38,873 bases of DNA. Origin: Streptomyces sp. 15-116A. GTDB lineage: Bacteria; Actinomycetota; Actinomycetes; Streptomycetales; Streptomycetaceae. The DNA lies in NCBI RefSeq assembly GCF_025290915.1, contig NZ_JAOCQE010000031.1, positions 1-38,873 on the forward strand, written 5' to 3'. Below are positions 1-7,003 of the stretch, piece after piece (the first letter of the stretch is position 1; every line of letters starts with the position of its first letter). The translations under genes and the position numbers were made by a program. Below the pieces are notes generated by a model. The model saw only the letters and a program-made list of their open reading frames with translations. It was not told where the DNA came from and made no database searches.

Positions 1-158
1 CGGCCATGGGGTGGCTGCCGATGTAGTGGGTGGTGTCCAGGCCGAGGGCGGCGATGTCGGCGCGCGGGCCGGACTTCACGCTGGCGACGTCCGTGTAGCA
101 GCGGGCCAGGCCGCGCTGCTGGCAGTCGGCGAGCACCGGGCCGACGAGGGCCGGGGGC
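1..158 (-). pseudogene. Prephenate dehydrogenase (TyrA/Pdh) fragment, N-terminus missing, runs off left edge
   Basis: Read on the minus strand, this stretch encodes a run typical of prephenate dehydrogenase. It contains PPALVGPVLADC, then RGLARCYTDVASVK, then HYIGSHPMAG. The YTDVASVK and GSHPMAG motifs are hallmarks of the family, which oxidises prephenate to 4-hydroxyphenylpyruvate on the way to tyrosine. The RGLARCYTDVASVK wording recalls the Pdh copies found in antibiotic clusters that make hydroxyphenylglycine. Upstream of about position 155-160 the same frame stays open but no longer resembles TyrA: no GxGLIG nucleotide-binding start is present. The missing part should be roughly the first 70 residues. 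The gene continues beyond position 1. I infer either a real truncation by rearrangement or a chimeric assembly join. Confidence 0.6.
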
Positions 159-574
159 AAGGTGGCGAGCTGGGCGGCCGGGCTTGGCCCGGTGGTCCGG
201 GAGCCGACGGTGCGGGGCAGGGCCTTGAGCCGGGTGGCGGGGCGCGGAGCGGGCCGTATGCGCCGGGGGTGCCGTATCGGCCGCCCAATCCAGGCACCAA
301 TCCGTACCTGCGGATGCCTGAGGAATTCCGTGGTCCGGAGGAGAGCGACGCATCTGTTGCCGAGGACGGCGAGGCGTCCGGCGACGACGTGTACGGCGCC
401 CCGACGATGATCGCGCCCGTCGAGCCTCCTCGGCGTGGGGGGCGGCCTCGTGGTTCGAGGGCGCCGGACGAGCAGCGGCGGTCACCGCTCTGGCCGGACG
501 ACGGGCCTCCGCCGCCACCTCCCCCACCACCGGCCCCGCCCCCGAAGCCACGGAGGCCGGACGGAGAACGGTGA
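158..574 (+). CDS. C-terminal part of an unrecognised Pro-rich protein, 5' end missing
   Basis: The frame ends at a TGA at 572-574. Its last ~110 residues look like a genuine hydrophilic tail: GPYAPGVPYRPPNPG, then NPYLRMPEEF, an acidic stretch, then a run of nine prolines and a basic end PKPRRPDGER. The frame opens further upstream to a start at 11, but that part is only antisense to the TyrA fragment, so the true N-terminus must lie in sequence that is absent. A hairpin follows the stop at 591-616. I do not recognise the family. A Pro-rich cytoplasmic tail of a membrane protein or kinase is one possibility, but nothing here proves it. The last 36 bases recur, degenerated, three more times downstream. 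Confidence 0.4.
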   Translation, partial: QGGELGGRAWPGGPGADGAGQGLEPGGGARSGPYAPGVPYRPPNPGTNPYLRMPEEFRGPEESDASVAEDGEASGDDVYGAPTMIAPVEPPRRGGRPRGSRAPDEQRRSPLWPDDGPPPPPPPPPAPPPKPRRPDGER

Positions 575-863
575 GCACGCAGGGCTCAGCAGGGAGGGAC
601 GGTGGCGTCCCTCCCTACGGCTGCACGGCAAGCGCAGCTGCCGCCTGTCCCCCGCCGGCACCGTCCCGAAGCAGCGAAAGCCGCACGGAGACACCAGCAC
701 CGCCCCGAAGGAGTGGAAGCCGCACGGAGGGCGGTGAGCGCACAGGGCCCGGCAGGGGGGCGGCGGCCCTCGCTGTGGCTGTGTGCGGCAAGCTCAGCCA
801 GCTCCTCTCCTCCGACCGGCCCTCGCCCCCGAAGCCACGAAAGCCGAACCGAGGCCGGTGAGC
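541..863 (+). repeat. Degenerate tandem repeat built from the 3' end of the preceding gene
   Basis: The motif CCCGAAGCCACGRARGCC... occurs at 541-576, 665-692, 704-740 and 828-863. Three of the four copies run into CGGTGAGC, which supplies the stop of the upstream gene in copy one. The stretches between copies also align: the segment from 571 (GTGAGC, CAGGGCTCAGCAGG) resembles that from 733 (GTGAGCGCACAGGGC, GGCAGG). The period is therefore about 124 bp, with one short extra unit. Apart from the hairpin at 591-616, the 420 bp between 575 and 994 contains no gene I can support. Confidence 0.7.
591..616 (+). terminator. Perfect 10-bp stem-loop after the Pro-rich gene
   Basis: AGGGAGGGAC (591-600) pairs perfectly with GTCCCTCCCT (607-616) across a 6-base loop, 17 bases after the TGA at 574. 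There is no T-tract, which is common for streptomycete terminators. The matching place in the second tandem unit keeps the GC-rich character but not the perfect stem. Confidence 0.6.
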
Positions 864-994
864 GCGGGCCCGCAGGCCGACGCCTCCTCGGTGAGCGCAA
901 GGTGCACGACACCTCGCCGACATCCAGTGTTCGCTGTCCGCCAGGCGGACCTCAGGGGCGGGAGGCACTCGGTGCCGGATACGGTGGAAGCACC

Positions 995-2203
995 ATGAGC
1001 GCATCGCAGACCTCCGACGTCCCCACTCTCCTTGTCAAGATCTTCGGCAAGGACAGGCCGGGCATCACGGCCGGCCTCTTCGACACCCTGGCCGCCTACT
1101 CCGTCGACGTGGTCGACATCGAGCAGGTCGTCACCCGTGGCCGCATCGTGCTGTGCGCGCTGGTGACCGAGCCGCCGCGCGGTCTTGAAGGGGATCTGCG
1201 GGCCACCGTCCACAGCTGGGCGGAGTCGATGAAGATGCAGGCGGAGATCATCTCCGGCATCGGCGACAACCTGCCCCGTGGCCTCGGCCGGTCCCTCGTC
1301 ACCGTGCTGGGCCATCCGCTCACCTCCGAGGCGACCGCGGCGATCGCCGGGCGGATCACCGCGACCGGCGGCAACATCGACCGTATCTTCCGCCTGGCCA
1401 AGTACCCCGTCACCGCCGTGGAGTTCGCGGTGTCCGGAGTGGAGACGGAGCCGCTGCGCACCGCCCTGGTGACGGACGCGGCGAAGCTCGGCGTCGACGT
1501 GGCGGTCGTCGCCGCGGGGCTGTACCGGCGGGCCCAGCGCCTGGTGGTCATGGATGTGGACTCCACGCTCATCCAGGACGAGGTCATCGAGCTGTTCGCC
1601 GCGCACGCCGGCTGCGAGGACAAGGTCGCCGAGGTGACGGCCGCCGCGATGCGCGGGGAGCTGGACTTCGAGCAGTCGCTGCACGCACGCGTGGCGCTGC
1701 TGGAGGGGCTGGACGCCTCGGTGGTGGACAAGGTGCGCAGCGAGGTGCGGCTGACACCGGGTGCCCGCACCCTGATCCGTACGCTCAAGCGCCTCGGCTA
1801 CCAAGTGGGCGTGGTCTCCGGTGGGTTCACCCAGGTGACGGACGATCTGAAGGAGCGGCTGGGGCTGGACTTCGCCCAGGCCAACACCTTGGAGATAGTG
1901 GACGGGAAGCTGACGGGCCGGGTCACCGGCGAGATCGTGGACCGTGCGGGCAAGGCACGCCTGCTGCGCCGGTTCGCGGCCGAGGCGGGCGTTCCGCTGT
2001 CGCAGACGGTGGCGATCGGCGACGGTGCCAACGATCTGGACATGCTCAACGCGGCCGGTCTCGGCGTCGCCTTCAACGCCAAGCCGGTGGTGCGCGAGGC
2101 GGCGCACACGGCGGTGAACTTCCCCTTCCTGGACACGGTCCTGTATCTGCTGGGCATCACCCGCGAAGAGGTCGAGGCGGCGGACACCCTCGACGTCGGC
2201 TGA
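995..2203 (+). CDS. serB: Phosphoserine phosphatase SerB, 402 aa
   Basis: The enzyme hydrolyses O-phospho-L-serine to serine, the last step of the phosphorylated serine pathway, in the cytoplasm. Residues ~1-170 form two ACT-like ligand-binding modules, beginning LLVKIFGKDRPGIT. The HAD phosphatase core follows, with the nucleophile motif MDVDSTLI (Asp187, with Asp189 as general acid), VVSGGFTQV for motif II, and AIGDGANDLDML for the Mg-binding motif. Length fits actinobacterial SerB with its N-terminal ACT extension. I chose the ATG at 995 because the protein similarity starts just after it. The frame is open far upstream but that part is repeat-derived. A two-tier hairpin follows the stop, and the next gene is convergent, so serB is probably monocistronic. 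Confidence 0.95.
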   Translation: MSASQTSDVPTLLVKIFGKDRPGITAGLFDTLAAYSVDVVDIEQVVTRGRIVLCALVTEPPRGLEGDLRATVHSWAESMKMQAEIISGIGDNLPRGLGRSLVTVLGHPLTSEATAAIAGRITATGGNIDRIFRLAKYPVTAVEFAVSGVETEPLRTALVTDAAKLGVDVAVVAAGLYRRAQRLVVMDVDSTLIQDEVIELFAAHAGCEDKVAEVTAAAMRGELDFEQSLHARVALLEGLDASVVDKVRSEVRLTPGARTLIRTLKRLGYQVGVVSGGFTQVTDDLKERLGLDFAQANTLEIVDGKLTGRVTGEIVDRAGKARLLRRFAAEAGVPLSQTVAIGDGANDLDMLNAAGLGVAFNAKPVVREAAHTAVNFPFLDTVLYLLGITREEVEAADTLDVG

Positions 2204-2221
2204 GCTTCCCTTCCGGCATCG

Positions 2222-2271
2222 GGCACGGCGGAGCCCGGCACCTTCGGCCGGCGCCGGGCCCCTGTCGTGCC
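2222..2271. terminator. Two-tier hairpin between convergent serB and sixA-like gene
   Basis: The outer arms GGCACG (2222-2227) and CGTGCC (2266-2271) enclose inner arms GCCCGGC (2233-2239) and GCCGGGC (2253-2259). The position, between two stop codons facing each other, suits a bidirectional terminator. Confidence 0.6.
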
Positions 2272-2289
2272 GTGGGTGTCAGCCGAGGG

Positions 2290-2808
2290 TCACTCGGTGG
2301 GCGCCCAGTAGTCGAGCAGGGTGGCGACGCCGGGCTCCAGGGACTTCCAGGAGCCGGTGAAGGACAGGACCGCGAAGGCGGCGGCCGGGAACCCGCGGCG
2401 GCTCATCCGCTCGCGGGCGTCGCCGTCGGAGGAGCCGGCCAGGATGTCGGCGAGGCCCTGGACGCCGGGGTTGTGGCCGACCAGGAGCACGTTCTGCGCG
2501 TCGTCGGGGGTCTCGTTGAGCAGGGCGATCAGCTCGCCGGGCGAGGCCTCGTAGATCCGCTCCTCGTAGACGGTCTTGGGTCGCTGCGGGAATTCCTGGA
2601 CCGCGAGCTTCCAGGTCTCCCGCGTGCGGGTCGAGGTGGAGCACAGGGCCAGATCGAAGGCGATGGCGGAGTCGGCGAGCTTGCGTCCGGCGACGGCGGC
2701 GTCCATGCGGCCCCGCTCGGCGAGCGGGCGCTCATGATCGTTCACCGGGGGCCAGTCGGCTTTCGCATGCCGGAAGAGGACAATCCTGCGGGGTTCTGCG
2801 ACGCTCAT
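2290..2808 (-). CDS. SixA-type histidine phosphatase, 172 aa
   Basis: This belongs to the histidine phosphatase (phosphoglycerate-mutase-like) superfamily, SixA branch. The N-terminal IVLFRHAKADW carries the catalytic Arg-His. The second half has VLLVGHNPGVQGL, which provides the second conserved His. SixA removes phosphate from phosphohistidine in E. coli phosphorelays, but actinobacterial members may act on other phosphoesters, so the substrate here is unknown. The start at 2808 (MSVAEPRR) puts the RHA motif near residue 12, as usual; the in-frame ATG at 2877 would add 23 unconserved residues. The gene is convergent with serB, and a small membrane protein gene lies upstream on the same strand. 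Confidence 0.85.
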   Translation of the reverse strand: MSVAEPRRIVLFRHAKADWPPVNDHERPLAERGRMDAAVAGRKLADSAIAFDLALCSTSTRTRETWKLAVQEFPQRPKTVYEERIYEASPGELIALLNETPDDAQNVLLVGHNPGVQGLADILAGSSDGDARERMSRRGFPAAAFAVLSFTGSWKSLEPGVATLLDYWAPTE

Positions 2809-2884
2809 GCGTCCCAGCTTCGCATGAAACAGGCCACAGAGCGCAGGGAGTTGACGGGCCCCTCCGGGGCGTCCCACCGGCTGC

Positions 2885-3091
2885 TCAACGGGCTATGAGC
2901 TGCTGCGCTCGCTCCAGGACCTGGGTGAGGGCGGGCTCACCGGTGGCCGCGTGGGCGTCGGCGGGGTTGAGTATCAGGACGAGCAGGGTGATGAAGGCGA
3001 GCGTGGGAAGGGCGAGGGCCCACCACGGCAGCCGGCTGTCGGCACCGCCCCGGGGGGCCGGGTGGGGCCGGGTGTGCGTGCGCGCCGACAT
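2885..3091 (-). CDS. Small single-span membrane protein, 68 aa
   Basis: The protein begins MSARTHTRPHPAPRGG, followed by one strongly hydrophobic segment, about residues 24-44 (WWALALPTLAFITLLVLIL), and a 24-residue tail of mixed charge. The start at 3091 has GGAGG at good spacing (GGAGGCCCCC then ATG), better than the upstream ATG at 3208. The stop is 76 bases from the start of the SixA-like gene, same strand, so the two may be co-transcribed. I recognise no family or function. The orientation, N-terminus in or out, cannot be decided from the sequence alone. Confidence 0.7.
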   Translation of the reverse strand: MSARTHTRPHPAPRGGADSRLPWWALALPTLAFITLLVLILNPADAHAATGEPALTQVLERAQQLIAR

Positions 3092-3288
3092 GGGGGCCTC
3101 CGCTCTTCGAGTGGTCCGTGGTGGTCCGTGGTCCGTGACCCGCTGTTCGCGGGCCCATCTCGAAGGTACGGATCGCGGGGCCCTCAACCCATCCGGTGAT
3201 CCACCCACTTGACCCTGAGCCTGGCCCCCTAGGGGACAGGGGGGCTAGCACCACCCCGGGCCCCGGCGGGTGGCCGGGGCGGAGGGCG

Positions 3289-3405
3289 TCACGGCGCGAG
3301 GATGGTCGCGATCACGCCGATGACGATGAAGATGGCGAAGAACGAGCCGAAGACGAGCAGCATCTTCTTCTGGCCGTTCTGCGGGTTCGGGTCGAGGACT
3401 GGCAT
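3289..3405 (-). CDS. SGM_5486-type transporter-associated small membrane protein, 38 aa
   Basis: A 38-codon frame encodes a soluble head (MPVLDPNPQNGQKKM) and one membrane helix (LLVFGSFFAIFIVIGVIAT), ending LAP and TGA. It matches my recollection of the actinobacterial family called SGM_5486 transporter-associated protein, about 37-39 residues long and found next to MFS exporters. That fits: the MFS gene ends 61 bases upstream on the same strand. It probably binds or stabilises the transporter, but I know of no demonstrated function. It is easily missed because of its length. Confidence 0.8.
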   Translation of the reverse strand: MPVLDPNPQNGQKKMLLVFGSFFAIFIVIGVIATILAP

Positions 3406-3466
3406 GCACCAAGTCTCGCACCCACCACCGACCGCTCACGTCCGGGGGTCCCGCCGGCCAGGCGGC

Positions 3467-4912
3467 TCAGCGCATGGCTGCCTCGGACTCCACCGTGCGG
3501 TCGCGGCCCGCCAGGACGCCCACGACCATCTGGGGGATCATCAGCCCGGCCATCAGCGCGATCGGCAGGCCCCAGCCACCGCTGTGCTGGTAGAGGACGC
3601 CGACCAGGAGCGGGCCCGGGATGGAGATCAGGTAGCCGGTGCTCTGCGCGAAGGCCGACAGCTGGGCCACGCCCGCGCCCGTGCTGGCCCGCATCCCGAC
3701 CATGGTGAGCGCGAGCGGGAAGGCGCAGTTGGCGACGCCCAGCAGCAGGGCCCAGAGCCAGGCGCCGGCGGCCGGGGCGAGGTAGAGACCGGCGTATCCG
3801 ACGAGGCCGCACACGCCCAGGGCGATCACGATCGGCCCCTGGCTGGGCAGCCGGGTGGCCAGGCGGGGTATGACGAAGGCGAGCGGTACGCCCATCACCA
3901 TCGTGACGGCGAGCAGCAGCCCCGCGGTGCCGGCGGGCACACCCGCGTCGCGGAAGATCTGCGCCATCCAGCCCATGGTGATGTAGGCGGCGGTCGCCTG
4001 GAGCCCGAAGAACACGGCCAGCGCCCACGCGGTACGGCTGCGGGTGATGCGCAGCTGCGGCGGGGCGGCCTGCTCCCCGGAGGGGTGCGGCGCGCGCTCA
4101 CGCCCGGGAGCCTGCGGGCGCGCGGCACCGGTGGTGCGGCCCGCGCGTGCCCGCTCCTCCTGCGCGGCCGATTCCGGTGACCGCTCGCCCTGTGACCGCT
4201 CCCCCGCATCCCGGTCCTGCGCCCGCGCGTCCCGCACCGGCGCCGTCCCGGCCGGTCCCGCCTTCCCTTCCCGTACGAACGGGATCCACGGCAGTACGGC
4301 CGCAGCAGCGAGGGCCGCCCACAGGGCGAGGCCCGACTGCCACTGGCCTCCCAGCGCGTCCGTGAGCGGCACTGTCAGGGCCGCCGCCAGGGACGTGCCG
4401 AGGGCGAGGGCCATCGAGTACAGGCCGGTCATGGAGCCCACGCGGTCGGGGAACCAGCGCTTGACGATGACCGGCATCAGGACGTTGCTGACGGCGATGC
4501 CCATGAGGGCGAGGGCGCTGGCGGCCAGGAAGCCGGCCGTGCCGCCCGCGAACGGGCGGATCAGCAGGCCGGAGGCGATGGCGACCATGCCCGCGCACAC
4601 CACCGCCCCCGGCCCGAAGCGGCGGGCGAGGCGCGGGGCGGTGACGCCGAAGACGGCGAAGCACAGCGGGGGCACCGAGGTGAGCAGCCCGGCCACGCTG
4701 CCGCTCATGCCGAGCCCGTCGCGGACCTCCTCGAGCAGTGCGCCGAGGCTGGTGATGGCCGGGCGGAGGTTCAGCGCGGCGAGCACGATGCCCACGATCA
4801 GCAGCCGCATCGTCCACGCGCGCGTGGTGGTGCCGCCCGTGTCCGGTGTCCCGGTCCTCACCGGGGCGTCCGCGGTCGTGGACTCGAGTGTCCGGGTTTC
4901 GTTGCCAGCCAT
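3467..4912 (-). CDS. CynX/NimT-type MFS transporter with long central loop, 481 aa
   Basis: This is a 12-helix major facilitator protein. The segment LLIVGIVLAALNLRPAITSLG near the N-terminus and RWFPDRVGSMTGLYSMALALG are typical of the CynX/NimT (cyanate or 2-nitroimidazole) branch, whose substrates are poorly known. Between helices 6 and 7 lies an ~85-residue hydrophilic loop rich in Glu, Arg, Ala and Gln, longer than usual. I chose the ATG at 4912 (MAGNETRT): a TATGAT box at 4925-4920 would place transcription start at or next to this codon, giving a leaderless message. ATGs at 4921 and 4924 are alternatives. The gene is divergent from a GntR regulator and followed by the SGM_5486-type peptide. 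Confidence 0.88.
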   Translation of the reverse strand: MAGNETRTLESTTADAPVRTGTPDTGGTTTRAWTMRLLIVGIVLAALNLRPAITSLGALLEEVRDGLGMSGSVAGLLTSVPPLCFAVFGVTAPRLARRFGPGAVVCAGMVAIASGLLIRPFAGGTAGFLAASALALMGIAVSNVLMPVIVKRWFPDRVGSMTGLYSMALALGTSLAAALTVPLTDALGGQWQSGLALWAALAAAAVLPWIPFVREGKAGPAGTAPVRDARAQDRDAGERSQGERSPESAAQEERARAGRTTGAARPQAPGRERAPHPSGEQAAPPQLRITRSRTAWALAVFFGLQATAAYITMGWMAQIFRDAGVPAGTAGLLLAVTMVMGVPLAFVIPRLATRLPSQGPIVIALGVCGLVGYAGLYLAPAAGAWLWALLLGVANCAFPLALTMVGMRASTGAGVAQLSAFAQSTGYLISIPGPLLVGVLYQHSGGWGLPIALMAGLMIPQMVVGVLAGRDRTVESEAAMR

Positions 4913-4950
4913 GAGGCCCATCATAGAATCATGGGATGATTGGTTGTCCA
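4902..4950. promoter_or_regulatory. Overlapping divergent promoters with a central 6-3-6 palindrome
   Basis: The perfect palindrome AATCAT-GGG-ATGATT lies at 4927-4941. On the minus strand, TGGACA (4950-4945) and TATGAT (4925-4920) form a -35/-10 pair for the MFS gene with a 19-base spacer, and the palindrome sits inside the spacer. On the plus strand, TTGCCA (4902-4907) and TAGAAT (4924-4929) form a pair with a 16-base spacer for the regulator, and the palindrome overlaps and follows the -10. One dimeric repressor could therefore block both genes. The likely binder is the GntR protein itself. This is inference from position and symmetry. Confidence 0.65.
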
Positions 4951-4997
4951 TCCCGCGGTCGTCACCCGGCGCCCCTGTTCGTGCGAAGGTGTGTGCC

Positions 4998-5690
4998 ATG
5001 CCCCTGAGCCATCCCCGTCGTTCGGCTTTGTCCGAGCAGGTCATCGCCGCGCTGCGGGCCCAGATCACCTCGGGTGAGTGGCCGGTCGGCTCCCGCATCC
5101 CGACGGAGCCGGAGCTGGTCGAGCAGCTCGGGGTGGCCCGTAACACGGTGCGCGAGGCGGTGCGGGCGCTGGCGCACAACGGGCTGCTGGACATCCGCCA
5201 GGGTTCGGGGACGTATGTCGTGGCCACCAGCGAACTGGCGGGTGTGATGCACCGCCGCTTCGCCGACGCCGACCCCCGGCACATCGCCGAACTGCGGTCC
5301 ACGCTCGAGTCGGCCGCCGCGCGGCTGGCGGCCGAGCGGCGCACCGAGAAGGACCTCAAGCAGCTCGACACGCTGCTGCTGCGCCGCGAGGAGGCATGGG
5401 AGTCGGGCGAGAAGGAGGCGTTCGTGGCGGCGGACGCGACCTTCCACCTGGCGGTGGTGGCCGCCTCGCACAACGACGTGATGACCGCGATGTACGCGGA
5501 CCTGAGCGAGGTGCTGCGGGACTGGCTGCGCGACGACGTGGGCCAGGAGCTGACCCCGGAGACCCACATGGACCACGGGCGGCTGGTGGACGCGATCCGC
5601 GCGGGTGACGCGGTGACGGCCGCCGAGGAGGCCGCCTCCTATCCGTTCGTGTGCCGTCCGGGGCTGTTCAGCTCGCCCTCCGGTGGCTGA
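4998..5690 (+). CDS. FadR-subfamily GntR transcriptional regulator, 230 aa
   Basis: Residues ~5-70 form the GntR winged helix-turn-helix: LSEQVIAALRAQI, IPTEPELVEQLGVARNTVREAVRAL, then the wing LLDIRQGSGTYV. Residues ~90-210 form an all-helical FCD-type effector domain, with RHIAELRSTLE, ADATFHLAVVAASHN and HGRLVDAIRAGD. The ligand is unknown; such domains bind small carboxylates or metals. The ATG at 4998 follows GAAGG at acceptable spacing. The divergent MFS gene is the obvious target, and the intergenic palindrome suggests autoregulation too. The last 23 bases overlap the end of the convergent secreted-protein gene. The tail SYPFVCRPGLFSSPSGG is longer than in many homologues. Confidence 0.9.
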   Translation: MPLSHPRRSALSEQVIAALRAQITSGEWPVGSRIPTEPELVEQLGVARNTVREAVRALAHNGLLDIRQGSGTYVVATSELAGVMHRRFADADPRHIAELRSTLESAAARLAAERRTEKDLKQLDTLLLRREEAWESGEKEAFVAADATFHLAVVAASHNDVMTAMYADLSEVLRDWLRDDVGQELTPETHMDHGRLVDAIRAGDAVTAAEEAASYPFVCRPGLFSSPSGG

Positions 5691-6045
5691 TCCACGCGGA
5701 GCGGACCTCCTGCCAGCAGCGCCCCGTCAGCTCCACGGTCTGCGCCGGTTCGGCGGCCACCGCGCGGGAGTCGCTGTCGAGGTCCCACCACTGGGCGCAC
5801 TCCACGTGCAGGCTCACCAGGTCGACGGCCGGATAGGGGTTCTGGCAGTACGCCGTCACGTCCGGCCCGTCGATCCGGATCCAGCACGAGGCACCGAACA
5901 GGTCGTCCGTGTCCTCGCCCTCGCTCCCGGTGTCATCGGTCGTGGTCCGTTCGGGGTGCACGCGCGTGTGGGCCATCGCCTCGTACGGAAGGGCGAGCGC
6001 GACGGCGACGGCGACGGTCGCTGAGGCCAGGCGGAAGAAGCGCAC
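5668..6045 (-). CDS. Small secreted protein of unknown function, 125 aa
   Basis: The protein starts with a clear Sec signal peptide: basic MRFFR, a hydrophobic core ASATVAVAVALALPY, and a likely cleavage site after EAMA, leaving mature HTRVHPER. The mature part is acidic and has four cysteines (in ASCWIRI, AYCQNPY, VECAQWW and GRCWQEV), compatible with disulfides outside the cell. The GTG start at 6045 is preceded by GAGGAGG at ideal spacing. The 3' end overlaps the convergent GntR gene by 23 bp. I do not recognise a named family. The fabG-fabI operon lies upstream on the same strand, separated by a hairpin at 6161-6189, so this gene probably has its own promoter. Confidence 0.8.
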   Translation of the reverse strand: MRFFRLASATVAVAVALALPYEAMAHTRVHPERTTTDDTGSEGEDTDDLFGASCWIRIDGPDVTAYCQNPYPAVDLVSLHVECAQWWDLDSDSRAVAAEPAQTVELTGRCWQEVRSAWISHRRAS

Positions 6046-6160
6046 AAGGGACCTCCTCGGCCGTACTCGGGAGGGGGAACACGCAGAACGCGTACCTCCA
6101 CGATGCCCCGTGGGCGCGGCGCCCCGCCCGCCCTGCTGAGCCGATCGGGTGACATGCCGA

Positions 6161-6189
6161 GGGCCCGCACCCGGACGGGATGCGGGCCC
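6161..6189 (-). terminator. Terminator hairpin after the fabG-fabI operon
   Basis: GGGCCCGCA (6161-6169) and TGCGGGCCC (6181-6189) pair perfectly over an 11-base loop, about 40 bases beyond the fabI stop. Between it and the stop are three CTCGAAG direct repeats (6191, 6208, 6217). Confidence 0.65.
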
Positions 6190-6230
6190 CCTCGAAGAGT
6201 TGGAGTCCTCGAAGCCCTCGAAGCGCTCGA

Positions 6231-6998
6231 TCAGGCGCCGATGGCGTGCAGACCGCCGTCGACGTGGATGATCTCGCCGGTGGTCTTCGGGAACCAGTCG
6301 CTCAGCAGCGCGACGATGCCGCGGCCGGCCGGCTCGGGGTCCTTCAGGTCCCACTCCAGCGGGGAGCGGCTGTCCCACACGGAGGCCAGCTCGCCGAAGC
6401 CCGGGATGGACTTGGCGGCCATCGAGCCGATGGGGCCGGCGGAGATGAGGTTGCAGCGGATGTTCTGCTTGCCCAGGTCGCGGGCCATGTAGCGGTTGGT
6501 GGCCTCCAGGGCGGCCTTGGCCGGGCCCATCCAGTCGTACTGCGGCCAGGCGTACTGCGCGTCGAAGGTGAGGCCGACGACGGAGCCGCCGTTCTGCATC
6601 AGCGGCAGGCAGGCCATGGTCAGCGACTTCAGGGAGAACGCCGAGACGTGCATCGCGGTGGCGACGGACTCGAACGGGGTGTTGAGGAAGTTGCCGCCGA
6701 GGGCGTCCTGCGGCGCGAAGCCGATGGAGTGCACGACGCCGTCGAGGCCGCCGAGCTCCTCGCCGACGATGTCGGCGAGCCGCCCGAGGTGCTCGTCGTT
6801 GGTGACGTCCAGCTCGATGACCTTGGTGGGCTTCGGCAGCTTCTTGGCGATGCGCTCGGTCAGCGTGGGCCGCGGGAACGCGGTCAGGATGATCTCGGCG
6901 CCCTGCTCCTGGGCCAGCTTGGCGGCGTGGAAGGCGATGGAGGACTCCATCAGCACACCGGTGATCAGGACGCGCTTGCCCTCGAGAATTCCGCTCAT
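6231..6998 (-). CDS. fabI: Enoyl-ACP reductase (InhA/FabI type), 255 aa
   Basis: The enzyme reduces trans-2-enoyl-ACP with NADH or NADPH, the last step of each fatty-acid elongation cycle, in the cytoplasm. The N-terminal KRVLITGVLMESSIAFHAA is the unusual nucleotide-binding motif of this subgroup. The catalytic region has FDAQYAWPQYDWMGPAKAAL, a Tyr-x6-Lys pair as in InhA rather than the Tyr-x3-Lys of ordinary SDRs. The end has GEIIHVDGGLHAIGA. The length is typical. Its start lies 5 bases after the fabG stop, so the two genes form one transcript, as mabA-inhA do in mycobacteria. The family is the target of isoniazid-adduct and triclosan-type inhibitors. Confidence 0.95.
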   Translation of the reverse strand: MSGILEGKRVLITGVLMESSIAFHAAKLAQEQGAEIILTAFPRPTLTERIAKKLPKPTKVIELDVTNDEHLGRLADIVGEELGGLDGVVHSIGFAPQDALGGNFLNTPFESVATAMHVSAFSLKSLTMACLPLMQNGGSVVGLTFDAQYAWPQYDWMGPAKAALEATNRYMARDLGKQNIRCNLISAGPIGSMAAKSIPGFGELASVWDSRSPLEWDLKDPEPAGRGIVALLSDWFPKTTGEIIHVDGGLHAIGA

Positions 6999-7003
6999 GG
7001 TGT

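Noticed and set aside
11..157. Start codon at 11 for the Pro-rich gene
   Set aside because: This stretch is antisense to recognisable prephenate dehydrogenase sequence, so the real start is missing.
4913..5569. Upstream extension of the MFS gene to a start at 5569
   Set aside because: It would run antisense through the whole GntR gene and add non-conserved residues.
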